NCBI RefSeq assembly: GCF_028548475.1
Contig: NZ_JAQQLE010000003.1
Coordinates: 279,414-343,413 of the forward strand
Source: Vogesella margarita
GTDB lineage: Bacteria; Pseudomonadota; Gammaproteobacteria; Burkholderiales; Chromobacteriaceae
Direction of reading: 5' to 3'
Length of the DNA stretch: 64,000 nt
Positions 48,116 through 56,974 of this stretch are shown in pieces (within the stretch, counting starts at the first letter, position 1; each line of letters starts with the position of its first letter). A model generated the notes under the pieces. It had not been told where the DNA came from. It worked only from the letters and a program-made list of their open reading frames with translations, and ran no database searches. The translations under genes were made by a program, and so were the position numbers.

Positions 48116-49141
48116 TTATTTGGCCGGGTTCTGCAGCATCACGCGCACGTTGTCGCCGGCCTTCACCTGCAGCGCGCGCGCCTGTTCGGCACTGAGATAC
48201 ACCACGCCATCCGCCTCGTTGGCCGCAGCCAGAATCACGCGGAAGTCGGCCAGCTCGCCGTTGGCCACCAGCTGGCGCGGGGCATCGGCGGCGGTTTCGG
48301 CCACGATTTCCACCCGGCGCAGGCCGCTGTCGCGCATCACGCGCAGGTCGTCGATGCGGGCTTCCAGCACCGGGCCGCCTTCGAAGATGTCCACGTGCTG
48401 CTCCAGGCGCAGGCCTTCCACTTCCAGCAGGCGGCGCGCCGGTTCGGTTTCCTTGTGCACCTTGCCGATGCAGTCGCGGGCGTCCTGCGGCAGGAAGTCG
48501 ATGTACACCGGGTAGCGCGGCATCAGCTCGGCCAGGAAGGATTTCTTGCCCAGCGCCACCAGGCGGTCGGCCTCGTGGAAGTCGATGCGGTAGAAGTGCG
48601 CACCCAGCGCCTTCCAGAACGGCGATTCGCCGTTGTCGTCGAAGTAGCCGCGCATTTCGGCGCAGATGCGCTCGGCAAAGCGTTCGCGGAACTGGCCGAT
48701 GAACATGAAGCGCGCTTTGGACAGTAGCGAGCCGTTGCCGTTAACGCGGTAGTCCGGGTCCAGGAACAGCGTGCACAGCTCGGAATAGCCGGTAAGGCCG
48801 TGCGACATGTGCAGCTTGTCCATGCGCGTCCACAGCCCCAGCTCGCGGCTGGCGTGCACGAAGGTATCCATGCGGTAGGTCCAGAACGCCTGGTCCAGGC
48901 CCACGGCCACTTCGATGCCGCACACCCCCACCACCTTGCCGCTGGTGGTGTCTTCCAGCACGAACAGGTAGCCCTGCTCCGGCAGCTCGGCGGTGCCGGC
49001 AATGGTGCGCTGCACGCGCTGCAGGCGCGCGCCCTGCGCATCCGGGTCGGGTTTCAGGGTGGTGAGACCGGGGCCAGCCTTGTGGCCCAGTTGTACCAGC
49101 GCGTCTATGTCATCCGGCCGGCTCATACGCAATACGAACAT
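48116..49141 (-). CDS. aruG: Arginine N-succinyltransferase, beta subunit
   Basis: 341 residues. AstA-family acyltransferase: N-terminal FVLRMSRPDDIDALVQLG, HASRELGLWTRMDKLHMSHGLTG split across the centre, FRERFAERICAEMRG and SPFWKALGAHFYRIDF. Transfers succinyl from succinyl-CoA to arginine (and ornithine) together with the paralogous alpha subunit. Its ATG overlaps the alpha-subunit stop by one base (TGATG), coupling the two. Assigning alpha versus beta rests on gene order in Pseudomonas aru operons. Confidence 0.88.
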   Translation of the reverse strand: MFVLRMSRPDDIDALVQLGHKAGPGLTTLKPDPDAQGARLQRVQRTIAGTAELPEQGYLFVLEDTTSGKVVGVCGIEVAVGLDQAFWTYRMDTFVHASRELGLWTRMDKLHMSHGLTGYSELCTLFLDPDYRVNGNGSLLSKARFMFIGQFRERFAERICAEMRGYFDDNGESPFWKALGAHFYRIDFHEADRLVALGKKSFLAELMPRYPVYIDFLPQDARDCIGKVHKETEPARRLLEVEGLRLEQHVDIFEGGPVLEARIDDLRVMRDSGLRRVEIVAETAADAPRQLVANGELADFRVILAAANEADGVVYLSAEQARALQVKAGDNVRVMLQNPAK

Positions 49142-50181
49142 CAGCGGGCCCCTTCGCTATTCAGCGGGACGCAACGCACGGCGTCGCCATCCACGATTTC
49201 CAGTGCATCTGCCACTTGCGGCGGCAGGATCACTTCGTCGCCCAAGAGCGGCGGCAGGTCCACCAGCAGGCAGCGGAAGTCGGCGGTCAGCGTGTTGCTG
49301 ACCAGGTGCGGCACGGTGTCGCCGCTCACTTCGCCACGGCGGGCGGTATGCAGGCGGCTGTAGCGTACCGAGCGGCATACATCCAGCTGCGCGGTGAGCA
49401 CCGGGCCGGCGTCGAACAGATCGACAAAATGATCCGGCTCCAGGCCTTCGGCCAGGTGGCAGCGGTAGTTGATGCGCGCGCCGGCGTGCGGCTCGCCCAT
49501 CACGCGTTGTGCGTCTTCGGCGATCAGCGGCACGTACAGCGGGTCCACCTGCATCATTTCGGCGATGAAGGTGCGGCTGCGGCCACCGGAGGCCATTTCC
49601 ATCTCGGCAAAGTCGCGACGGAAGAACTTGAAGCCGACGGCGTCCCAGAACGGCGAGCGGCCGTTGTCGTCGGTCACGCCCGGCAGCACCGAGAAGATCT
49701 CGTTGTTGAAGCGTTCGCGGTGCTGGGCAATGAACATCATGCGGGCGCGCGACAGCAGCTGCGGCAGCGCCATATTGCGGCCCAGCGCGGCTTCGTCGTA
49801 GTAGAAGCCGGTCAGGCGGGTTCGGCCGGTCAGCTCGTGCGAGGTCACCAGCGCGTGCACGCGGTGGTTCACTTTCAATTCGCGCGAGGCGTGCACCAGC
49901 ACTTCGTTGCGGAAGGCGTAGAACGGCTCGGAGTAGCCGGCCACGGCCATGATGCCGGCGGTGCCGTGCAGCTGGCCGCTGGCGGTGTCTTCCAGCACGA
50001 ACAGGTAGCTTTCTTCGCCGGGGCAATCGACATCGGCGCGCAGCGAATGCACGGAATCGTTCACGCGCTGCTGCAGGCGTTCGCGGTCGGGCGGCAGGGA
50101 GTGCAGTACCGGGCCGTCAGAGCGCGCCATGCGCTCGATCTGCGGCAGGTCGGACAGCTTGCTGGGGCGGACAAGAAGCAT
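49141..50181 (-). CDS. aruF: Arginine N-succinyltransferase, alpha subunit
   Basis: 346 residues, clearly homologous to the next gene: LLVRPSKLSDLPQIERMA, EESYLFVLEDTASGQLHG, HRERFNNEIFSVLPG and SPFWDAVGFKFFRRDF. First committed step of AST arginine degradation. ATG at 50181 follows an AGAGGAAG ribosome site. Sits 58 bases after aruC. Confidence 0.88.
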   Translation of the reverse strand: MLLVRPSKLSDLPQIERMARSDGPVLHSLPPDRERLQQRVNDSVHSLRADVDCPGEESYLFVLEDTASGQLHGTAGIMAVAGYSEPFYAFRNEVLVHASRELKVNHRVHALVTSHELTGRTRLTGFYYDEAALGRNMALPQLLSRARMMFIAQHRERFNNEIFSVLPGVTDDNGRSPFWDAVGFKFFRRDFAEMEMASGGRSRTFIAEMMQVDPLYVPLIAEDAQRVMGEPHAGARINYRCHLAEGLEPDHFVDLFDAGPVLTAQLDVCRSVRYSRLHTARRGEVSGDTVPHLVSNTLTADFRCLLVDLPPLLGDEVILPPQVADALEIVDGDAVRCVPLNSEGAR

Positions 50182-50239
50182 GAATCTTCCTCTGTAGGGA
50201 AAAACGGCGGCGATACTTGGTCGCCGCCGTGTGTGGGTA

Positions 50240-51478
50240 TTACGCTGGTTGCGCCTGTTTGGCTTCCACCTTGCTCACCAGTTCGGCGACGGTCGCTTCT
50301 AGACGGGCCAGGCCTTCCTGCAGGTCGGCTTCCGGAATGATCAGCGACGGCACGATACGCAGCACGTTGGTGCCGGCTACCAGTACCAGCAGGCCGTGCT
50401 TGGCAGCGGCGTTGACGATGTCCTTGGCCTTGTTATGGAACTCGCCCTGCAGCTCGGCGCCCATCAACAGGCCCATGCCGCGCACTTCCTTGAAGATGCC
50501 GTATTTGGCGTTGATGCGCTCAAGGCCAGCCTTGATCAGGTCATGACGCTTGCCCACACCAGCCAGCACTTCCGGAGTGTCGATCAGTTCCAGTACCTTG
50601 TCGGCCACGACGCAGGCCATCGGGTTGCCACCGTAGGTGGAACCGTGGGTGCCGACCACGAAGGAGGCGGCGACCTTGTTGCTGGTCAGCATGGCGGCTA
50701 CCGGGAAGCCGTTGCCCAGGGCCTTGGCGCTGGTCAGGATATCCGGGGTCACGCCGTAGGCCTGGTAGGCGTACAGCGCGCCGGAGCGGCCAACACCAAT
50801 CTGCACTTCGTCGAAAATCAGCAGCGCGTTGTGCTTGTCGCACAGCTCGCGCAGCTTCTGCAGGTAGGCCTTGGTGGCCGGCAGCACGCCGCCTTCGCCC
50901 TGTACCGGCTCCACGATCACGGCGCAGGTGCCGGCGTTGATGGCGGCCTCGGCGGCTTCCAGGTTGTTGAATTCGATGTGGTTCAGGTCACCCGGCAGCG
51001 GGGCGAAGCCTTCGGTGTACTTCGGCTGGCCACCCACCGACACGGTGAACAGGGTACGGCCGTGGAAGGCCTGCTTGCAGGACACGATACCGGTCTTGCT
51101 GCCGCCGAAATGGTCGAAAGCGTAACGACGCGCCAGCTTCAGCGCGGCTTCGTTGGCTTCGGCGCCGGAGTTGCAGAAGAACACCTTCTCGGCAAAAGTG
51201 GTTTCGGTCAGGCGACGGGCCAGGCGCAGTGCCGGCTCGTTGGTGAAGGTATTGGACAGGTGCCACAGGCGGTCCACCTGCTCGTGCAATACCTTGGTGA
51301 GTTCCGGGTGCAGATGGCCCAGGCTGGTCACGGCGATGCCACTGGCGAAATCGATGTATTCCTTGCCCTGCTGGTCCCACAGGCGCGAGCCCTCACCCTT
51401 TACCGGAACGAACGCGGCCGGGGCGTAGTTGGGAACCATCACTTCATCAAAGGTTTGGCGGGTAACAGGAGCGGACAT
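50240..51478 (-). CDS. aruC: Succinylornithine / acetylornithine aminotransferase
   Basis: PLP class III aminotransferase, third AST step; often doubles as acetylornithine aminotransferase ArgD. 412 residues: [52 protein letters not shown] and the PLP lysine in [15 protein letters not shown] at 51478 with AAGGA upstream; the open frame to 51541 has poor support. Heads the aru operon next to an ArgR-type regulator, which favours the catabolic role. Confidence 0.88.
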   Translation of the reverse strand: MSAPVTRQTFDEVMVPNYAPAAFVPVKGEGSRLWDQQGKEYIDFASGIAVTSLGHLHPELTKVLHEQVDRLWHLSNTFTNEPALRLARRLTETTFAEKVFFCNSGAEANEAALKLARRYAFDHFGGSKTGIVSCKQAFHGRTLFTVSVGGQPKYTEGFAPLPGDLNHIEFNNLEAAEAAINAGTCAVIVEPVQGEGGVLPATKAYLQKLRELCDKHNALLIFDEVQIGVGRSGALYAYQAYGVTPDILTSAKALGNGFPVAAMLTSNKVAASFVVGTHGSTYGGNPMACVVADKVLELIDTPEVLAGVGKRHDLIKAGLERINAKYGIFKEVRGMGLLMGAELQGEFHNKAKDIVNAAAKHGLLVLVAGTNVLRIVPSLIIPEADLQEGLARLEATVAELVSKVEAKQAQPA

Positions 51479-51587
51479 CTGGGAATCCTTCATCTGGCGT
51501 TGAGATGGAGCCATTCTAGGGAGGCGCGTCAAACTTTCCATCCAGAATCAAGACACGCAGCTTTCTGTTTGGGCCAGCCTGTCACGG

Positions 51588-51609
51588 TTGCGGCCAACGT
51601 TGGCCGCAA
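51588..51609. repeat. Perfect 22-bp palindrome made of two dispersed-motif copies
   Basis: Same 22 bases as the palindrome at 31117. It lies five bases past the stop of the AraC-type regulator (minus strand) and upstream of the aruC promoter region, where a transcription terminator would be expected. Confidence 0.85.
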
Positions 51610-51614
51610 GCGGC

Positions 51615-52586
51615 TCAGGTCTCGTCGGCGAGGTCGCTGTCGCCCGGGAAACGCTCCTCGCGCGGCGAGATGCCGAAATGGGTACGGTACACGGTGGAAA
51701 AGTGCGGTCCGGAAGAAAAACCGCACAACAGCCCGATCTGCACCACCGACTTGCCGGTGTTGCGCAACAGATGACGCGCGCGCTCCAGCCGCAGCTGCAG
51801 GTAGTAGCGCGACGGCGAATCGTCGAGGTATTGCTTGAACAGGCGCGCCAGCTGGCGGCGCGACTGGTTGGTGAGCCGCGCCAGCTCGTCGGTGGTCAGC
51901 GGCTCCTCGATATTGGCTTCCATCAGCATCACCGCCTCGGTGAGCTTGGGGTGCTTCTCGCCCACCCGCGCCAGCAAGGGCACGCGCTGGCGCTCGTCAC
52001 TGCCGCGCACGCGCTCGGCGCACAGCAGCGCGGCGATGGACTCCACCAGCTCGACGCCGTGCTGGCGCCCGATCAGCGCCAGCGTGCCGTCGATCTGCGC
52101 GAGGCCGCCGGCACAGGTGAAGCGACCGCGATCCAGCTCGTACACGTGCTGCGACGCCAGCACGTTGCGAAAGCGCTCGGCAAAGGCCGGCTGTTCCGGC
52201 CAGTGGATGGTGGCGTGGTAGCCGTCGAGCAGGCCGGCACTGGCCAGCCACCAGGCGCCGCAGTGCACCCCGCCCAGCAGCGACACGCGCGACGCCAGCA
52301 AGGCCAGCGCGTGGCAGCACAGCGCGGCGTCGCTGAACGGCAGCACGCCCTCGCTGAGTACGAACAGCTGGTCGCAGGCCTCGGCGTCGCGCAGCGCACC
52401 GCTCACCGGGTAGCGCATGCCGCCGGCCATCGGCAGCGGCTGGCCGTTCCAGCTATAGAAGCGCAGCTGGTACAGCGTCTTGCCGGCCAGGCGGTTGGCC
52501 TGCAGGAAAGGCTCGGCAAAGCAGCCGATGCCGAACGGCGAACACGGCGGCAACAGCAGCACCGCCAGTTGCAGCGGCGCCGTCAT
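51615..52586 (-). CDS. ArgR-type AraC-family regulator with GATase1-like sensor
   Basis: 323 residues. N-terminal DJ-1/PfpI-like domain (about 8-180) and C-terminal AraC double helix-turn-helix: TTDELARLTNQSRRQLARLFKQYL and GLLCGFSSGPHFSTVYRTHFGISP. This is the architecture of Pseudomonas ArgR, which controls the aru operon. Position directly upstream of aruC on the same strand agrees. ATG at 52586 overlaps the stop of a small upstream ORF (ATGA). Related GlxA/CdhR regulators cannot be fully excluded. Confidence 0.8.
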   Translation of the reverse strand: MTAPLQLAVLLLPPCSPFGIGCFAEPFLQANRLAGKTLYQLRFYSWNGQPLPMAGGMRYPVSGALRDAEACDQLFVLSEGVLPFSDAALCCHALALLASRVSLLGGVHCGAWWLASAGLLDGYHATIHWPEQPAFAERFRNVLASQHVYELDRGRFTCAGGLAQIDGTLALIGRQHGVELVESIAALLCAERVRGSDERQRVPLLARVGEKHPKLTEAVMLMEANIEEPLTTDELARLTNQSRRQLARLFKQYLDDSPSRYYLQLRLERARHLLRNTGKSVVQIGLLCGFSSGPHFSTVYRTHFGISPREERFPGDSDLADET

Positions 52587-52705
52587 CGCCCTGCCCCTAC
52601 GACAGCCGCGGCACGGCCACCGGCCGCCGGCGACGCGAACGGCAACACCGCGACGATGGCGGTGGCGGCTGACAATTGCCGGTCGGCAACGACTCGCAGG
52701 GACAT
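52583..52705 (-). CDS. 40-residue ORF translationally coupled to the regulator gene
   Basis: ATG at 52705 with a near-perfect ribosome site (AAGGAG six bases upstream). The TGA overlaps the regulator ATG as ATGA. The peptide starts MSLRVVADRQL, has a hydrophobic stretch AATAIVAVLPFA and ends in an Ala/Gly/Arg-rich tail. The regulator itself has no ribosome site of its own, so translation of this ORF probably drives regulator translation. A leader peptide or a small membrane protein; not recognised. Confidence 0.45.
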   Translation of the reverse strand: MSLRVVADRQLSAATAIVAVLPFASPAAGGRAAAVVGAGR

Positions 52706-53080
52706 GCTTCACTCCTTGGCAAGCGGGATGAAATGAATCGGGATCGGGGCGCCACGCGCGCAGCTGGCAGAGGCCGTCGCGGCCGAGCGCGCGCATGGGC
52801 ACCCAGCCTGTTGCGTACGCATCATTTCAGCAATCCCCGCCGCTCACAACACCCCGCGACGCGACTGGTGCAACGCAGCAAATCGCCAAGGAAGAAAATT
52901 AGTCCTTCATTATCAACAGGATAATTTTTTTCGACGCGCAAAGCGGCAAGCGGCAATGGTGCCGCTTTTGTACAGCGATGTCACTTGTGCGTAATTATCC
53001 GGCGTCACCACACGCCGTTGAGCGGCCACGCGGACACGCAGCCGGCGCCCGGGTAGTGGAAAAACCTGGCGCGCCAGCGC
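52706..53080. other. Gap between regulator unit and DUF3079 gene
   Basis: 375 bases. The AT-rich part 52895-52932 is the likely regulator promoter region. A hairpin AAGCGGCA-loop-TGCCGCTT at 52948-52967, followed on the plus strand by TT, may terminate the DUF3079 transcript. No gene seen in the rest. Confidence 0.4.
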
Positions 53081-53311
53081 TCAGCGCGAACGGTCAACGA
53101 TCGGGATCACCGGCGCCGGTGACGCCGCATCGCCGTCCGGGGTGATGCCCCAGTCGCCCCACAGATACCAGTCGTCGCCGAGGATCTCGGCCGGGTGCTG
53201 GGTGCGCCCGGAACCGTTGCCACACTGCAATGAGCCGGCCGGGCAGTACTTGTCGCAGCCCCAGCACAGACGCTCGGGGTGCTTCGGGTGCAGCGGGAAT
53301 TTCTTGGCCAT
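53081..53311 (-). CDS. DUF3079 small cysteine-containing protein
   Basis: 76 residues from ATG 53311: KKFPLHPKHPERLCWGCDKY, then CPAGSLQCGNGSGRTQHPAE and WYLWGDWG. Four Cys in CWGC-x-CP-x-C spacing suggest a zinc site. This is the conserved stretch of the DUF3079 family, found in beta- and gammaproteobacteria; function unknown. An in-frame extension to 53470 encodes no conserved sequence. Divergent from the amino-acid receptor gene. Confidence 0.75.
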   Translation of the reverse strand: MAKKFPLHPKHPERLCWGCDKYCPAGSLQCGNGSGRTQHPAEILGDDWYLWGDWGITPDGDAASPAPVIPIVDRSR

Positions 53312-53481
53312 GGCGTGATCGCGGGTGGTGCCGGGAAGCCGTCCCGGCCCGGAGTCGCGCCAGCTGCGCGACCACCGGCAACCATTGTAGCCACCGCCCC
53401 CTGTCCGGCATTGATGGCGGTCAAGCCGAAAAAAATGGCTGCCCGCGGATTTTTTATCTCGCACTGGCAAAAATGCCGCAA

Positions 53482-53497
53482 ATTTGTATATACAAAT
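53482..53497. promoter_or_regulatory. 16-bp perfect palindrome, possible GntR-type operator
   Basis: ATTTGTATATACAAAT, in the gap between DUF3079 and the arginine-type receptor gene, 92 bases before the receptor start. The TTGTATATACAA core fits FadR/VanR-type GntR operators. No GntR gene is in the window. Confidence 0.45.
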
Positions 53498-53588
53498 AAC
53501 TCGCGGTTGGCAGGCCCACGGGATTAAGATAGAAACAGCCGCTGATTGCGATGCCTACACCGCGACGACAAAGGAAAACGGAGACAAC

Positions 53589-54353
53589 ATGAACTACAAA
53601 CACCTGCTGGCGCTGACCGCCATCTGCTCGCTGCCGCTGCTGGCACAAGCCCAAACCATCCGCATCGTCACCGATGTCAGCTACCCGCCGTTCTCGAAAC
53701 AGGCCGCCGACGGCAGCATCACCGGTTTCGACCCGGACATCGCCCGCGCCATCTGCGCCGAAGCCAAGCTGCAGTGCGAACTGAAGGCAATGGACTTCGA
53801 CGGCATCGTGCCGGCGCTGCAGGCCAAGAAGTTTGAAGTCGCCATCGCCTCGATGAGCATCACGCCCGAGCGCGCCAAGATCGTCGACTTCAGCGACATG
53901 TACTTCAACGTGCCCGGCCGCCTGCTGGCCAAGGAAGGCACCCAGATCAACGACGCCTGGTACAAGGGCAAGAACATCGGCGTGCTGCGCAGCGCCGTGC
54001 AGCAGCAGGAAGCCAACGACAAGCTGAAGCCGAAAGGCGCGCAGATCAAGGTCTACGGCAAGATCACCGACGCCTTCCTCGACCTGTCCAGCCAGCGCCT
54101 GGACGCGGTGTTCCTGGAGTCCACCGTGGGTGAGGAAGACTTCCTGAAAACCGGCAAGGGCAAGGGCTACGCCTTCGTCGGCCCGGTGTTCAACGATCCG
54201 AAGTACTACCAGGGTTGCGGCATCGCGGTACAGAAAGGCAACAAGGAACTGCTGGCCAAGATCAACGTGGCGCTGAAGAAAATCCTGAAGGACGGCACCT
54301 ACAAGAAGATCCAGGCCAAGTACTTCACCAACGACATCTACCCGTTCAAGTAA
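53589..54353 (+). CDS. Arginine/lysine-type periplasmic binding protein
   Basis: 254 residues with signal peptide (MNYKHLLALTAICSLPLLAQA). Family-3 receptor: IRIVTDVSYPPFSKQAADGS, FDGIVPALQAKKFEVAIASM, SITPERAKIVDFSDMY and a C-terminal KIQAKYFTNDIYPF. This agrees with ArtJ/AotJ/HisJ-like basic amino-acid receptors, and the nearby aru operon supports arginine or ornithine. No permease or ATPase gene follows, so it must share a transporter encoded elsewhere. ATG at 53589; terminator follows. Confidence 0.8.
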   Translation: MNYKHLLALTAICSLPLLAQAQTIRIVTDVSYPPFSKQAADGSITGFDPDIARAICAEAKLQCELKAMDFDGIVPALQAKKFEVAIASMSITPERAKIVDFSDMYFNVPGRLLAKEGTQINDAWYKGKNIGVLRSAVQQQEANDKLKPKGAQIKVYGKITDAFLDLSSQRLDAVFLESTVGEEDFLKTGKGKGYAFVGPVFNDPKYYQGCGIAVQKGNKELLAKINVALKKILKDGTYKKIQAKYFTNDIYPFK

Positions 54354-54378
54354 GCCACGCCACACGGTCTTACCCTGC

Positions 54379-54410
54379 AACCCGCACCGCTTCCGGTGCG
54401 GGTTTTGTTT
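54379..54410 (+). terminator. Rho-independent terminator
   Basis: AACCCGCACCG, four-base loop, CGGTGCGGGTT, then TTGTTTTG, 26 bases after the receptor stop. Confidence 0.93.
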
Positions 54411-54617
54411 TGCCCGGACCCGGCATCCGCCACGCCTCGATTGCCATCGTCATCGCGCCGTTTTTTCGGAACGAAACCACAAAAAATGGCGCAATTACGG
54501 AACACAACAGCCTTACATTGCGCTTTTTCCGCGAGCACTCTCGGCATAATTAAAGACAGTTAAGTCACTACCAGACACCGGTTCACCCGGGAGGCGACAG
54601 CAAGACGAGAGGTGTGT

Positions 54618-55289
54618 ATGCGTGATCCATCTTCCCCCCGCGAGCAAGCGGCGGCCGCGATGCCGGCCGGCGACATCATTACGATGCCGCCAGGCCCGCA
54701 GTGGCACTGCCAGCTGTTACCGGCGCCCGGTGTGGCAAGTGGAAGCCTGTCTGCCGCGCAGCGGCAACAGGCGCGGGCGCTGCTGCAACAGTTGCGCCCC
54801 GCCGGCATCACGCTGGAGCAGCACCGTCCGCAGCATCCGGCGGGCGAGCTGTACCACTCCCGCCCCGACAGCACCGGCCGGGTGCAGGCCTACGCCCTGC
54901 TGCGCTCAGGCCAGGGAGTGGAAATGGCCGCCGTGCTGCCCAGCGGCTGCTGGCCGCCCCACGCCCATGCCTGGTGGCCGGGCAGTTATGAAATTCCGCT
55001 GTTGCAGCAAGTTGCCACGCTGCTGTTGCCGCTGGCCGCAGTGCTGGCGCTGCCCGCCCCCTGCACCCTGCGCATGACACTGCAGGCACTGCAGGGCTCG
55101 GCGCTGATCGCCAAGAGCCGGCAAGGCTCGGAACAGGCCTATCCGATACCACCCGGCATGACGCACATCGCACTGCCGGCAGTGAGTCTGGACGGCTTCA
55201 ACGCGGCCAGCAAAGCCAGCCTGGTACAGGCTCTGGACCAGGTCCGCATTCGCGCGGGGGCCGCCACGGCCACCGCTTTCTATCTCTGA
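54618..55289 (+). CDS. Hypothetical protein upstream of the Lrp gene
   Basis: 223 residues. ATG at 54618 with GAGAGG five bases upstream. A Pro/Ala-rich N-terminus, then HSRPDSTGRVQAYALLRSGQ, WWPGSYEIPLLQQVATLLLP and a hydrophobic stretch (LLLPLAAVLALP) that may be one membrane helix or a buried strand. No signal peptide and no motif I recognise. It precedes the Lrp gene by 17 bases on the same strand and may be co-transcribed with it. Function unknown. Confidence 0.6.
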   Translation: MRDPSSPREQAAAAMPAGDIITMPPGPQWHCQLLPAPGVASGSLSAAQRQQARALLQQLRPAGITLEQHRPQHPAGELYHSRPDSTGRVQAYALLRSGQGVEMAAVLPSGCWPPHAHAWWPGSYEIPLLQQVATLLLPLAAVLALPAPCTLRMTLQALQGSALIAKSRQGSEQAYPIPPGMTHIALPAVSLDGFNAASKASLVQALDQVRIRAGAATATAFYL

Positions 55290-55306
55290 CTTTCCGGTTG
55301 ACTGCC

Positions 55307-55819
55307 ATGACTACTGCCCTTGATTCGTTTGACCAGAAGATCCTCACCATCATGCAGCGCGACTGCTCGGTCAAGGCGGAGGTGATCGCCGAAGCCATCG
55401 GTCTGTCCGCCTCCGCCGTGCAGAAGCGCCTCAAGCGGCTGCGTGCCGAAAAGATCATCAGCGCCGAAGTGGCCGTGCTCGACCGCGCGCTGGTCGGGCG
55501 GCCGATGAGCTTCGTCGCCGCCATGGAAATCGAGCGCGACAACTACGACACCGTCAACCGCTTCCGCGAGTGGGCGAAGCAGATCGACGCCATCCAGCAG
55601 ATCTACTACGTGACCGGCGCCGCCGACCTGATCGTCATCATCACCGCCCAGGATGTCGAGGCCTACGACCGCCTGACGGCGCGGGTGATGGAGAACAACC
55701 CGATGATCCGCCGCATCACCACCAACGTGGTGCTCAACACCCTGAAAACCTCGCTGTTCATCCCGGTGGAAGGCGATGGGCAAAGCGCAGCCGACAGCAG
55801 CCAAATCGCAACAAAATAA
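55307..55819 (+). CDS. Lrp/AsnC-family regulator (first of two)
   Basis: 170 residues. N-terminal winged helix-turn-helix (DSFDQKILTIMQRDCSVKAE; IGLSASAVQKRLKRLRAEKII) and a RAM/AsnC ligand domain (VTGAADLIVIITAQDVEAYD). Lrp proteins sense amino acids and usually act on the neighbouring operon. ATG at 55307 preferred over a TTG nine bases earlier. It lies 87 bases before the homoserine dehydrogenase-like gene, with repeated boxes between. Confidence 0.88.
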   Translation: MTTALDSFDQKILTIMQRDCSVKAEVIAEAIGLSASAVQKRLKRLRAEKIISAEVAVLDRALVGRPMSFVAAMEIERDNYDTVNRFREWAKQIDAIQQIYYVTGAADLIVIITAQDVEAYDRLTARVMENNPMIRRITTNVVLNTLKTSLFIPVEGDGQSAADSSQIATK

Positions 55820-55860
55820 CCGTTTTTAGCGTCATTTTGTCGATTGTTGCCGTCATTTTG
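55808..55860 (+). promoter_or_regulatory. Phased repeats, likely Lrp operator
   Basis: GTCATTTTG occurs at 55831-55839 and again at 55852-55860, exactly 21 bp (two helical turns) apart. An inverted relative, CAACAAAATAAC, is at 55808-55819. Placed just before the hom-like operon, in the spacing Lrp octamers prefer. Confidence 0.5.
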
Positions 55861-55906
55861 ACACCGTAACATGAAGTTCCACACTCGAACACGAAGGGAT
55901 CTAGCG

Positions 55907-56974
55907 ATGACTTTCCGATTGGCACTGATTGGTTTCGGCGGCGTTAACCAGGGCCTGGTGTCCCTGCTCAAGGCCAAGCAAGGCAAGCTCGGCGACCTCG
56001 ACATCCGCATCACCGCACTGGCCGACCTGCGCCTGGGCGTGGTCAGCAACCCGCAGGGGATCGATCTTGACGCGCTGCTGGCCACCGCCGACAGCGGCTT
56101 TACCACTGACGCGCTGCGCCGCGACCCCGCCACCCGCATCAGCGAACACATCGACCTGGCCGCCACTCTGGAGCTGGTCACCGCCGACTACGTCGACGTG
56201 GTGGTCGAGGCCACCTTCACCGACCCGCACACCGGCGAACCGGCGCTGTCGCACTGCCGCGCCGCACTGAGCCACGGCAAGCATGTGATCACCACCAACA
56301 AGGGCCCGATCGCGCTGGCACAGCAGTCGCTGACCCAGCTGGCCGCGGCCAACGGCGCCGCCATCAAGTATGAAGGCGCAGTCATGAGCGGCACCCCGGT
56401 ACTGCGCCAGATCAGCACCACGCTGCGCGGCTGCGAGATCAACGGCTTCGCTGGCATCCTCAACGGCACCTCCAACTTCGTGCTGGAGCGTCTGGCACAG
56501 GGCCACGACTTCGACGCCGCAGTGCGCGAGGCACAGGAACTCGGCTACGCCGAAGCCGACCCTAGCGCCGACCTTGGCGGCGGCGACGTGCAGCTAAAGG
56601 TAGTAATTCTCGCCAACACCCTGTGGCAGGCCGGCCTGACCCGCTCCGATGTCAGCTGCCGCGGCATCACCGGCCTCACCAGTGCCGACATCCGCGCCGC
56701 GCAGGCAGCCGGACGCAGCTGGCGACTGGTCGGCGCCGCCACCCGTCATGCCGACGGCAGCGTCAGCGCCAGCGTCGAACCGCGCGAACTGCCGGCCGGC
56801 CATCCGCTGGCGGCGATCGGTGGCGTCACCAACGCCATCACCTTCGACACCGACGTGCTGGGCGGCGTCACCATCAGCGGCCCCGGCGCCGGGCGCGTGG
56901 AAACCGCCTTCGCCGTGTTGTCCGACCTGATCGAGCTGGCCGGCCAGACCCGCGGCCAGGAGGTGCAAGCATGA
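55907..56974 (+). CDS. Homoserine dehydrogenase-like NAD(P) oxidoreductase, without ACT domain
   Basis: 355 residues. Rossmann start [19 protein letters not shown], then THxHTGEP-like region [21 protein letters not shown] (catalytic Lys region), [11 protein letters not shown] and [16 protein letters not shown], carrying the Glu, Asp and Lys of the homoserine dehydrogenase active site. It lacks the C-terminal ACT domain used for threonine feedback, as expected for a catabolic enzyme. Probably interconverts homoserine and aspartate semialdehyde. ATG at 55907 follows AAGGG. Its stop overlaps the next start (ATGA). Confidence 0.82.
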   Translation: MTFRLALIGFGGVNQGLVSLLKAKQGKLGDLDIRITALADLRLGVVSNPQGIDLDALLATADSGFTTDALRRDPATRISEHIDLAATLELVTADYVDVVVEATFTDPHTGEPALSHCRAALSHGKHVITTNKGPIALAQQSLTQLAAANGAAIKYEGAVMSGTPVLRQISTTLRGCEINGFAGILNGTSNFVLERLAQGHDFDAAVREAQELGYAEADPSADLGGGDVQLKVVILANTLWQAGLTRSDVSCRGITGLTSADIRAAQAAGRSWRLVGAATRHADGSVSASVEPRELPAGHPLAAIGGVTNAITFDTDVLGGVTISGPGAGRVETAFAVLSDLIELAGQTRGQEVQA

